In this document: positions 35,043-46,376 of the stretch, piece by piece | Numbering within the stretch: the stretch's first letter is position 1 | How the letters are laid out: every line of letters starts with the position of its first letter | Origin: Turnera subulata | Lineage: Eukaryota; Streptophyta; Magnoliopsida; Malpighiales; Passifloraceae | Reading direction: 5' to 3' | Length of the DNA stretch: 64,000 bases | Assembly: GCA_028386065.3 (NCBI GenBank) | Contig: JAKUCV010005726.1 | Span: 427,251-491,250 of the forward strand | Made by a program: the position numbers and the translations under genes | Notes under the pieces: generated by a model | The model's input: the letters and a program-made list of their open reading frames with translations, nothing else | Told to the model about the DNA's origin: nothing | The model's database searches: none

Positions 35043-35600
35043 GAATGTCTCTTAGGCCTCTAGCTTGGTTGTCTCTAAATCTCTCATGGTCACATCCACC
35101 TCGGTGTTATAGCTATATTGCTTCAAGAAATCTCTACAAATGTCCTTGCATTTGCTAATACAGCTCTCATTCAAGGTCATGAACCACTTCAAGGCAGCAC
35201 TAAACAAGGTCCTCTGAAACAATTGGGTCAATAACTCGGGCTTTACTCCCGAAGGTTGCAACATCTCATATAAATCTTCAAATGGGTTGTAGGGTGCCCA
35301 GTTCCAATGAACTTCTCTATATCAAGCACCTTGAACCTCTCAGACAGGCAGGTCCCAGGGAATAAGGATAACCTATCCAAGTTCCAATCATCTTCCTTCC
35401 TCTTCATGCTCTTTACCAGCTCCTCTAGTTTTTTGAACTTTTATTCTTCCACTTTGGGGCCTTGCACCACTGAATCATCATCGGGAATTACCACAGCATC
35501 CTTCCATTCACCCACCTTCGCAGCTTGCCCCCCGTCACTCCTAGGGAGCATAGCTTTTAAGTCTATCAAGGTTTGAATCATCTCTCTCACATCCGTCCTT
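35043..35600 (-). pseudogene. Gypsy gag fragment
   Basis: Minus-strand frames give FKVLDIEKFIGTGHPTTHL, then TQLFQRTLFSAALKWFMTL and FLKQYSYNTEVDVTMRDLE, the core of a plant Gypsy capsid (retrotrans_gag type). Frames are interrupted and no protease or pol follows. Confidence 0.75.
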
Positions 35601-36369
35601 TTCAGTAGGGACAAGGCCTCCTTAGCACAGCTAGTTCTTCACCCTTAATCTCATTTATACTCATGTTATCCTAATATTCTATGGACGGGTATGTAAGGGT
35701 TACAAGTGCCAATGGGGTCTCATGACACACTCTCTTTTTGGGTTTTTTTTGGTTTATTAAAACAAAAGGCACTCTATTTACACATACTTGAATTCACAAT
35801 AATTCACACAAATGCACGTACCACTTATTGACTCATCATGCATGAGATGCTCAGGGTATGCAGCTGGTTAGGGGGCCAAAGGACTGCCGCTAAGGGATAG
35901 TTTGGCCTACTGACATGTGATGTAGGACGTTGCGTGAGATTGAAAGACCCATTAACCCTTATCCTCGCTAATCAACGAGAAACGGGTTCACTCAAGCCAC
36001 TAGCCCCGTAGGATGGTATGTAGCGGACTCGGATCCCCTCATCCTCTTAAGGTAAAGGCTTCAGATCAATCATCATGAATACAAGGCACAAACATGGCAC
36101 ATAAAAGGGCATACAATTAATTCAATAATTGTACAAAACTTGTGATCTATACCTGCTATTTTCGTATCGGATTCATGTCGGGTTGTCGTGTCAATACCCA
36201 TTTTGCCAAGTCTAAAACAACCGAGGATATAAATCCATGAATACACCCACCGGGAGCCATCTATCAGTTCAGAATCTACAAGAGCACCCATTTTTCACAT
36301 CCACCACAATTATATTACATAAACTGCTAGACCCTCTCAATGGCTCCTCCCTAGATTTAATAATATTTC

Positions 36370-38174
36370 TCTAAACAGAAGAGGTAGTATCAGCAATAAA
36401 AGCAGGCCAAGACAACACAAAATCCATCCTATATACATTGGAAACAATTCGGGACCAAACAGGGATCTCAGGAGAAATTGGATCAAAATTCACACACCTC
36501 CACAGCCATTTGAAAAGGAGGCATTGATTTTTAGCAAGTAAATCCTCAATTCCTAGACCACCAAATTTTTTTGGCTTGGGGATTTTGTTCCACGCGACCA
36601 AACACATTCTCCTCTTACCTTCACCTCCTCCCCATAAGAAATTCCTCTATAATCTCACAATTTTCTTAGCCACACCACACGGTATGTTGTACAAAGAAAG
36701 GTAGTAAATGAGTAGATTACACAAGACTGCTCGAATCAATGTCACCTTACCCCCGAGGGACAAAAATCTGCCCTTCCAAGAAGCAAGTCTACTCCTAATT
36801 CTTGATATCATGCAATCCCAAGACTTGATTCTCTGCATATTTGCACCCACCTATATACGTAATTGGAAATTGTTCAGCCTTGCTCATCAACAAATCAGCT
36901 ATCTCGCGCTACCTCTGATTAGACAGATTGTTCCCTATTACGCTAGTTTTATGAAAATTGATCCTGAGGCCTGACAAATTTTCAAAACATCTCAATACCC
37001 TCTTTAGATTCAATAAAGACGAGACATTATTAGGGCAAAAAAATAATGTGCCGTTAGCAAATTGGAGTAGAGAAGCCGATACATTGTTAATCTGAATTTC
37101 TTGCATCAATCCCTTTCTTAACGCTTGCCCAACCAGACAAGTGAGTCCTTCAGCCACAATATTAAACAAAAAAGGGGCTAGAGGTCACCTTGCTTCAGAC
37201 GTCTGTGAGCAAAGAATTCATCAGATGGTCAACTATTCAAAAGCACTGATACAACCCTAAATCCATCTTTTCCATGTCTCACCAAAACCCATGGCAGCCA
37301 ATAAATCCATAAGGAACTCCCAAGAGAGTGTCGTACGCCATTCTAAAATCTATTTTCCAAAGAACAGCTTTTCGATTGCTTTTCCAAATTTGATGAGTAA
37401 TCTCTGATGCGGACATAACACAATCTAAGATTTTCCTTCCTTCAATGAAGGCATGCTGGTTAGCACTGATCACCGATCACATGACTAATTTTAATCTGCC
37501 AGCAAGAATCTTGGCAATACTTTTGTATGTGCCATGGATGAGACAGATTGGTCTAAACTCCTCAAAACCCATTGCATCCGGTTTCTTAAGGATCAGAAAC
37601 ATAAACACACAATTAACTCCCTTAGGCATAGTCCCAGTGTGAACGAAATCATTAATAAGGTCCATAAGATCTTCATTAATTAAATTCCAAGCCCGTTTAT
37701 AGAAATTCATGTTATAACCATCCGGGCCTTATTACCATCACACTCCCATATAACCTTCCCAACTTCCTCCTTAGATACAGGCCTTTCTAGAGTAGAAGAT
37801 TGCTCCCGAGAGATTTTATTAATGGGAATATCTCCCCATTTAAACCTTCCTTTGACCACAGATTTAAAAACACTCACAAAGTATTCCTTAGCAACCCTTT
37901 TAATCTCAGTCGGCTGCTCCAACACTTGCCCACCAACCATGATTTGCCTAATAGAGTTTCTCCTACCCCTATTACATGCATTGATATGAAAAAATCTTGT
38001 GTTTTTATTCCCAAGCCTTAACCAATTAACCCTCGACTTCTGTCTCCAAAGGTACTCTTGTTGTCTTTGTCTCCCTGCAAGGTCAGCTTTCAATAATCCC
38101 ATCTGAATCCTTTCCTCATCATTCAAACACCGAGTCTCAGTTAACCTATCCAACACATCAATCTTCCTCTTCAA
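36370..38174 (-). pseudogene. LINE reverse transcriptase, degenerate
   Basis: Frames in order: SRVNWLRLGNKNTRFFHINA (38174-37707), then GFEEFRPICLIHGTYKSIAK (37710-37477), QHAFIEGRKI and KAVLWKIDFRMAYDT (37473-37279), LLQFANGTLFF (37169-36909), SWKGRFLSLGGKVTLIRAVL (36850-36647) and FGGLGIEDLLAKNQCLLFKW (36607-36371). The catalytic FADD signature reads FANG at about 37050-37055, and sequence around the first catalytic Asp region is deleted, so the enzyme is dead. Confidence 0.85.
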
Positions 38175-38289
38175 TTCTTTGATCCCCTCATCAATGTTAC
38201 TGAACCCATATCTGTTCCAAAATTTAAGAGCCTACTTAACCGCTCCCAATTTCTTTAGCAACTTAAATCTCCCCGGGTATTGGTCATAA

Positions 38290-39120
38290 GCAGACATCTA
38301 CTTCTCTTTTAACATAGAGTAAAAATCGGTATGGTTCAGCCAGCAATTTAGGAACTTGAAAGGCCTTACCCCCCAATCCAGACTTTCTTGTGCAAGGATA
38401 ATAGGGCAGTGATCTGAATCACCCTTAGGCTCTGCCCACAACTTGATTGAAGGGAAGAGCGAAAATAGGGTTGGGTCAAAGAAAGCCCTATCAATTTTTC
38501 TTGCGGCCCTGTTATTGCCCAAGTGAAAAATCTGCCTTGAAGTTCCACCTCACATAATTCTGTAGTCGAGATAAAATCAGCCATAGCCTGAGAACCCCTT
38601 GCATTAACCCTTCCACTCAATCTCTCTGAAGCATCAAGGACCTCATGAAAATCACCAATGAAGACCCACGGCACCATAGATCCCTTTACATTAGCAAGTA
38701 ATTCCCCCCATAAAAGGCATCTATCCACCACTGAACAAGGGCCATACACACCACAAATCCCAACGTCAAGATTGCCCTCCGCCGAACCTTCGATCATAAC
38801 CCAATTTCTACCAAACAACCTCCTGTTTACCTTAATAAAATTCATTTCCCACAATAACAATAGCCCACCCGAATTCCCATCAACATCTACATTAACAAAA
38901 TCAAAGCCCCCCCTCCCAAAAAAAAAAAAAACGAGACAGATCACCCTACAGCCATCCACTATATTTTGTCTCACATAAGAACACGACCTTTGTAATTAGC
39001 CTTCACCATTAAATCCCTCACTATTCTTTGTTTTGCTACTACACCCAAACCTCTAACATTCCAAGATAGCATACTAAACATAAAAATAGATAGAACACGA
39101 TACTGACTTTCATCAATAGC
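38290..39120 (-). pseudogene. LINE EEP-type endonuclease, broken
   Basis: Starts MFSMLSWNVRGLGVVAKQRI (near 39082), with a stop after about 20 residues further on, then GNSGGLLLLWEMNFIKV, VYGPCSVVDRCLLWGEL, WVFIGDFHEVLDASER and, in a second frame, DSDHCPIIL. These are the standard APE-like endonuclease motifs. At least one frameshift occurs near 38520. Confidence 0.82.
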
Positions 39121-39124
39121 AACA

Positions 39125-41162
39125 TTATTGAGCAGCCTTTGAAGCCATCCAATCTTCACTCTCTTCCTCAATCAACGCCTCAATCTCCTTAGCAACCTCA
39201 TCCGGCTCACACTCAGTGGTCAAGCCCAACTTTTCTCCTATCACCATCGTCTCCTCCACCTCATCTACTTGAGTCGAAGAAGAAGGATCCCCATTTGCCT
39301 TAACACGAGCATTTCCGATAAGGAAATCACCATCTTGAGTGGAGCTCTCTCCTGACATAATAGATCATAACCCATCACCTGAAGTAATTTTCTTCATATT
39401 CTTTGGCTTCCTGAACTGAGAGTTCTTTTTTGAACCTGCCTTATCCAGTACAAAACGAAAGTGCCTTGCCAATAACTTAAGAGACAGCTCAACATTATCC
39501 TCATTCTCCGATACCGTATCTGAAGGAGTAAACACAAACCCTTCCACAATATGCTCAACGTGAAGCCTATCGTTCGGCCTAGTATCACCCACTTAAGATT
39601 CACCCACATTATAGGCCTCGTTACTCCCCCTTCGCCTGCCCTACCAACAGGCCCAACAGCAATGACATGAGGCCCAATCTCATCGCAACCCAATTCCATC
39701 GATTTCTGATTAGGCCTGGTCTGCTTCAATATGCTAGTATACTTACCACCATCAGTCGCAATCAATATGGGGGATTAAACCTCTTAAGACGGCTGACTCT
39801 TTGCATCTTTCTCTTTCCTACTAACTCACAACCTATATGCTCCGACTATTCTCGGGCACCCCCCCATATAGCTGTCTACGCATGAGCAATTCCTTAGAAG
39901 TATCAACTCCCAAAACACCCTTACCTTTCTCGAGGTATTTTATGGTGTCACTAATGCCAAAAGAATCGGATGACTCTTAAGATGCATTGACAGCGCCGCC
40001 ACCACCATTATTTACCCGATCGAGATCATCATCACTTCATAGAGAACTTGACCCGCTGACTCCCAGATCAATCGGACCTTCATCAACCACCATCCCGTCT
40101 TGACACCCGAATGAGCTTCTATTATGGATATGTCAGCGATGAATCGCCAATCTTTACCTTGAAGGAGCGTGATATGGGGTTTTTGTAAGTAGTGAGAATT
40201 AACACTTGAGCCACTTCCAGGCTACCACTGGATTTAAAAAAATTATGTAGTTTAATGAGGCTTCCAAAGCGAGCAGCAATTTGACTGAAAAATTCCACAC
40301 GCCATGCTTGAGGTGGTACACCAAGAACATTCAACCATGCTTCACGATGAGAAGCCCTATCACCCTCAGTCCATTCCTTCAACAACTTAAAATAATCGTT
40401 GCTCCAAGCTTCCTTATGTTTCAAACAAGAATCCATGACTTCCCTTGATTGAAATACAACCAAAACATACTGTCCCATAAGCTTCTTAATCTTAATCGGT
40501 GCGTTAAAGATACGCCCAAACCATGTTAAGACATCCACGGTCAAAATACCTTCCTTCATCGTACCAAAAGCACATGATTGAAGCCTATTAAGGCACTCCA
40601 ATGAAGGATTAAACTTAAAGGATATCGCGCTATTATCAACAATCTTCAGACTAGCCTCCCTACCCATCACACAAGTTACCGCCACTTGGGCATAAAAGCA
40701 ACCCTCCTTAATCTTAAAAGCATCACCGAAATCCCCAACCTTCATAGCAGTCTTCCCCAGAGCACTCGCCCGCGTTGGACCAAGTCTATCACTATTCTTA
40801 TTCCTTGCCACATGAGCCACCAAGATCCCATTAATGAGCTTGGACCTATTTATCTTTTCCACCATCTACTCCGGTCTATTAGGGAATTCGAACCTTAGGA
40901 AACCAAAACGGTTTCCCGCCATGTTCAGTTTTCCTGGGATAAACACATACAGCACAACACCCACTTTTGACATCTCCTTGTAAATATCCACTGCAAACCA
41001 TCCCGCCAGAATGTTCTCCACAAAAACACTAATCGCCGTCTTGTTGTCCAGCGCCTTCTGCACATAATCTCTCGACCATCTAGAAAAGAACGACGATGAG
41101 ATTTTGTTATTCCCTCGATGACGATGAACTGCACTTGAGCCCCCAACATAATTCCCACTCAT
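39125..41162 (-). pseudogene. LINE ORF1 (RRM plus DUF4283-like), broken
   Basis: N-terminal RRM-like segment ISVFVENILAGWFAVDIYKE (41162-40866) ends at a stop. The DUF4283-like part follows (40865-40122) with CAFGTMKEG and WLNVLGVPPQAWRVEFFSQI. Acidic tail fragments extend to 39125. The layout is identical to the frame at 31226-33270. Confidence 0.82.
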
Positions 41163-41267
41163 CCTAGGTGACTATTTTGGAAGCACGTGAGGCGCGTTCA
41201 AATCGATAGTTAAGAGAGGAATTTTCGTTATGCGTGGCAACAGAATTTAGTGAGTATCTGAGTCACA

Positions 41268-41355
<88 letters not shown>

Positions 41356-41398
41356 GTTGTTGTTGTTGTTGTTGCTGTTGTTATTATTATTATTATTT
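41268..41398. repeat. (ATT)n/(GTT)n microsatellite
   Basis: About 29 ATT units, then roughly 8 GTT/GCT units, then ATT again. The poly-Leu open frame across it is an artefact of the repeat. Confidence 0.97.
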
Positions 41399-42285
41399 GC
41401 TGTGATGATACTTATGGTTCTGGTAGGACTTAAAGTTAGAAGATTAGAAGATTGAAAGTGGAAGTGGAAGTGAAAGTGAAAGTGGATTGGGCTAGAAGTC
41501 TATATTCCCACCAATGAATGTTGTTGTCAATGGGGCAAAACTTGTTATGACGCATTCACATATCTCCTCGTATCCTTAGAGCCACCCTAATGTTCCAAAA
41601 ATAGTATGTGTTGACATTGTTGCACAACCCCTATCTCTTCCTAATCGCCGCATTTAATTTTGATGATTATGTATATGTGTTAAATTACAATCCATTTGGA
41701 TATCATAAACAAAATATTTTCTTAACATTTATATTTTCTTTCCCTTATGTTTTTTCTCGTAAGTGGAATAGGGCATCAAAAATTAAATTTTTTGGTAACC
41801 CAAGGAATTGCCTAATACGGGTATGGCCCATACTTACAACCAGTCATAGCCATCTCCTATAAACACAGTTCCACTCATGCAGAAATAGTCTAGAGGATGT
41901 ACCAAAATTATACTGTAGAAACAAAGAAAGAAATTTTGAATTCTCTAGAAACAAAGGAAAATATGACTTTTGAAAAATGCTCTGGAACAGAGAAACGGCC
42001 GGGACCTCAATGTTTCTCTGTCAAAAGATTAATGGCAAGACTATATATTACCCTCCCCCAAGCGACTGATAGTCGTGCTTCGAAGTCCCCTTCGAATCCC
42101 CAAGACTATTTCTCTTATGGCAATGATTCATGGTACCAAAATTATTCCTTTTTTTTTTTTTAATTGCAAGGCTAAAATTAATCATTGCCTTAAGAGAAAT
42201 AGTCTATAGCTTGTACAATTTTTTTTCATTCCAAAGAGAGGATGTATTATTTGCATTTAATCTGAAACTATACCACGCTCTACGT
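41399..42285. other. Intergenic, nothing recognised
   Basis: AT-rich spacer with short open frames only. No motif supports a gene. Confidence 0.5.
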
Positions 42286-42295
42286 CTTGGAAATG

Positions 42296-43160
42296 GGATT
42301 AAAGACTCGTTTGATCCTTGTGTTGAGCGCCAAAAGTTGGTTCATCACTGTGTTGGATTTTGGCTTCTTTTCATCCCTCTATTCCTCTAGTTGGCATGTT
42401 TTAGTCCTTCTCGTCGGAATCCGGTGAAAAATAATGAGTTGGCATGGTTTCCGGCGCCACGTCAGCATATGGGGAAGCCACATGTTAAGTCGAACCAACA
42501 AACTAAACCGACTAGACCCGACCGGTTCGCCCACCCAAAGACCCATTTTGCAAATCTGATTTGTCTACTTTTTTCTTTTTTTTTCCTAAAATGAATTTCT
42601 TCAAAACTTTTCACTGAATCAAAATTCGTTCAAAAACAAAATAATAACTTATAATAATTAAATAATAACTTATACTAATTTAATTTCAATAAAATTTTTC
42701 ATTAAATTAAAATTCTTTCAAAAATAAAATAATAACTTATACTAATTATAATTTAATTAGTATAAGCTATTAAATTATAATTTAATTAGTATAAATTATT
42801 ATTTTGTTTTTAAAATAATTTTTAATTGAATGAAAGGTTTTAAAGAAATTAATTTTGGGAAGAAAGAAGAGAAAATAGACAAACTCCAGGTCCCTATCGA
42901 TTTGCAAAATGGGGGTTTTAGGTGGGTGAATCGGTCGGGTCGAGTCGGTTTGACTTATGGGTTCAACCTGACATGTGGCTTCAGCATATGTTGACGTGGC
43001 GCTGAAAACCTTGCCACGTCATCAATTTCCACCGGATTCCGACGAGAGGGATCAAAACAGGCCAACTAAGGGGAATAGAGGGATGAAAAGAAGCCAAAAT
43101 CCAACACAGGGATGGATTCTAACTTTAGCGTCCAACAAAGATGAAAGAATTCTTTAATCC
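42296..43160. mobile_element. Palindromic Mutator-like MITE, 865 bp
   Basis: Terminal repeats GGATTAAAG...CTTTAATCC extend inward for well over 150 bp per arm, with a very AT-rich centre. A 10-bp direct repeat CTTGGAAATG flanks it (42286-42295 and 43161-43170), consistent with the 9-10-bp duplication of Mutator-like elements. The arms carry GCCACGTCA (42456-42464) and TGACGTGGC (42992-43000). It has no transposase. Same family as 58705-59671. Confidence 0.85.
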
Positions 43161-43170
43161 CTTGGAAATG

Positions 43171-46100
43171 TTGTTTCTCGCTACTGTATCTCCATGTGTA
43201 TGCTTGTAGAATTGTAGCCAATCCTCGATCCTTTTTGCTGCCATAGGTCCTCTACTCTATCTAGGGTTTGTCCAAGGGCAGCTGCCAAAGGATTCTTCAA
43301 AGTGGATGTGATCATCGAAGTATGTAAAACTCAAATAAAACGTTTTAAACGCCGCTTGCATTCGATACATACATCAATATATACACCAAAGCATATGCAA
43401 CTGAAAAGAAAGTAACAAACCATGCTGAGTCTATTTTTGCTTGATTTATAAGTAAAGTCACACATCTCATTTTGATAGGAATGGCTAGCTAGGCTGGTAC
43501 TGGCCGGTAGGGCAGTCTTCATTTTTCAACTGGAACCAATAAATGTTTGGTCATGGACCGTGGCTTGTCATAAGAAAGGGAGTTGAGAAAAACAAACTCC
43601 TTGAGTACCATGATCAACTACCTTTTCTGCTCCCGACAAAAATAAAATGCAGAAGAAGGAAACTATCTCTTCTCCTCTTCAAAGAGAATAAAATACTACT
43701 AATCTGAAGTAGGCATGCCCATCACACTTCTATCTTTAATTTTGAGTGTTACTACTTTCAAGGCCCAGGCGGACGGTTTGGAGCCAAACTGAGGACTTTA
43801 AAAGGTCCCAACCTGCTTATTTACATTTGGACATCAATGTACTCCTGATGATTAGCCAAATAACTGATCCATCTACCCAGTGGCACACGGAAATCACAAC
43901 TAAGATTCCGCCACAACTTTTTCACATGGTGAGATAGGATGATATGTACATATATAAGTGGACAAATAAATATTCAACCTTGAATTTTTATTTTATTTTT
44001 ATTTTTTTTAGTGCTCTCCTTCCTAATCAATCAACACGATTCAGGAGAAAAGACTTTTCAACTCGTCAAGTATTATCTGTAGTGAAACTAACCTCTAATA
44101 AAAGTTGAAGAAGCACATGTTGGCTTAATTAGCTTGGTTAATCAGCACTCTCGTTAACTCTCATTATTGAATGTTCGAATCTCACCAGTCCTTAAGAGTT
44201 TGTTCATTTGCCCTATTCTAGACTGGAGAAACCTCTCCTCAACCTAAAAATTTTTTGAGAAAAAAGAAAAAATGAAACACACTAAGAGTTTTTTTTAAAT
44301 GTAAGTCCAAGTGTTATTGATAAATAAAAGAGTACAAACAAAACAATTTGTTAAATGGGGAGATTGACTAGTTGATTATAATACACCAAGGGTACCATTC
44401 TCATCTTTATTCATTTTCTTAATTTAAGGCCTACAATTTTTGAATTGATCAAATCCTTACAATTTTTGTATCCAAACCAATTTGTGGATAGGAATACCAA
44501 CCCAAACCCGTAGGTTTATATGTGGTTTAAGTATTCTGGATAAAGTTGCATGTGAAAACAAAATTTACCAATAATAGTTTTCTTAAAAAAAGTTCACTAC
44601 AATCCACTAGTTGCGGAATCTACAGAATAAAATCCCAAGAAGATATAACTAGTGACTACGGAGGACAATTAGTTGAGTGAGTTAAGAACAAATGCAAATG
44701 ACACAGAGGGCTAGAATGAGAGCAGAAAGCATAAAAGCCAGGATCCGTCTGCACTACTATCTACTACCTGAGAATATATGGCATTTTCTAATCTACTGTG
44801 CTTCAAGTGAATGGTAAGAAAAACCGGAGTTGTTAGGGGATCGTGATCTAAGTAAGGATCACTCAGATTTCATATATATATATATATATTAAAAAAAAAA
44901 AGCATCACTAGATGACGAGATCATACTTGCTATGATGGCTTGTTTAGGGGAGAGAAAATTATGATTGGACCAAATTTGGCTTTGTTACAAAATTTTTCTA
45001 GTTGATCTACATGTGTTAGTCACCGAAATATTGGAGGCCTTGTGAGAGGATCTACTACAAAGCAAATACAGACTTTTCTTATCTGGGACAAGCTCCAAAA
45101 TCTGATTTCCACGAGGCCAAAGCCAACCCATCTGTGTACGTACACTTGATCCAACTGTTCATGTCACGATCCCAAAAACAAAATCCAATTGTCCACCACA
45201 TTTTTGTTCTCCACCATTATATGTCGAAAAACACGATCCACAGTACTTATAAGAAATATTTATAATTCCCAGATGAAAAGATTTTTGACAACCCAATTCT
45301 CATTACAATGTTGACCGACAAATAAATAATCAATCAAATATTTGTCCTCGAACCATTAATCCTAGCACCCAAAAAAAAAAAAATAGCACGAGTTCGATGC
45401 TTAGATCATTATCGAAGCAAAGTTACTACGGTGAGTTTTGGAATAATTGGTTGGGAGCAAATCATGCATGTTTCAGCAGCAACCCATGGACGCAAGCGAG
45501 TGCAAAACCATCCTGATATCGTTAGTCCACACACATATATACCACCAATCTTGGGCTCGACTGAGGGCATCCTGCCTAAAAGAGTCTGTGGCAAACATCC
45601 ATCCAACAGCGCCACTACAAAATGTTAGCCCAAAGAAAAGAAACAAATAAGGAAAAAAAGAGTCGTGTCGGGTCATACTTTTTTCTTGGGAGGTGAGGTG
45701 GTGCATGCTTCTCCTGCGATACTGTGGCGCACTCACCTTCTGTGTTTAGTAGTCTTTGACGTCACTGAACTTCAGCATGTGATGAGGATTAGAACTAGAA
45801 GAGGAACAACGCCAGGGTGTAGCTACCATTTCCAAGACTTACAGGAAAAAGAAGGATACATCTGGTAAGGATGTCATGTCAGTTCCCAATTCAACGCTGG
45901 ACGATGAGCCTTGCAAGTAAAGCCTACTAATAAGAGCTGTAAACATTCATTACCAATGCAAAGGCAACTGTGCGATTTATGAAACTCATCCCAGTTGGAA
46001 AAAAAAATTATATCATAAACAAGATTCCCATATTCCCAATGAAACCATTTTGTTTGGAATTTTGCGGCAAGTAACTGCACGTCCAACATACTACAGCAGG

Positions 46101-46376
46101 CAATTAAGTAAATGGAAATTAAATGCACCTTTTACTTATGTGCATGACTGGTTAGCACTTCAGGATACCGGAGTTTGTCATAGGCCTGCAATTGTGTCAT
46201 TTCCATTCAGCCTCTGATGCACAGAGACCCTCACCTTCGTAGGAAATATCCTTCTTTACGTGTAAAACAGCTGACATTTTGTGGACTTGTTAATGAAGAC
46301 GTAGAATGGTGCACCCACACTAGGAATCATCTACATAATAGACCTCAATTATGCATCTCCTACGATCACTACCAGT
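43171..46376. other. Intergenic region downstream of the PPR gene
   Basis: About 3.2 kb without a supportable gene. An 87-codon minus-strand frame at 45473-45736 has no recognisable domain. Some sequence just left of 46377 must be PPR 3' UTR. A short AT microsatellite lies at 44873-44889. Confidence 0.5.

Larger units (their letters stand above)
33301..36364. other. Patchwork of transposon and rDNA scraps
   Basis: Between two tail-to-tail LINEs missing their 3' ends lie short pieces of unrelated origin: possible Copia LTR/primer-site sequence near 33935-33990 (CGTGCTGATAACGTGTTATA), Copia RNase H (34079-34150), 25S rDNA (34411-34526), LINE RT (34858-34985) and Gypsy gag (35043-35600). Remaining parts, for example 33301-33930 and 35640-36364, are not recognised. 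No intact gene is present. Confidence 0.6.
36365..41165 (-). mobile_element. LINE missing its 3' end (ORF1, endonuclease, RT)
   Basis: Reading leftward from 41165: ORF1, EEP-type endonuclease, then reverse transcriptase ending near 36370. The zf-RVT domain and poly(A) tail seen in the 1.7-3.3 kb copy are missing. Many frameshifts and stops are present. It belongs to the same family as the plus-strand copy at 31155-33300 and points toward it. Confidence 0.88.

Noticed and set aside
41234..41455. Open frame of about 45 consecutive Leu codons
   Set aside because: It is the translation of the ATT/GTT microsatellite, with no credible protein context.
45473..45736. 87-codon minus-strand frame near the PPR gene
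   Set aside because: No recognisable domain, no homologue in the window, and overlapping frames of similar length; probably chance.
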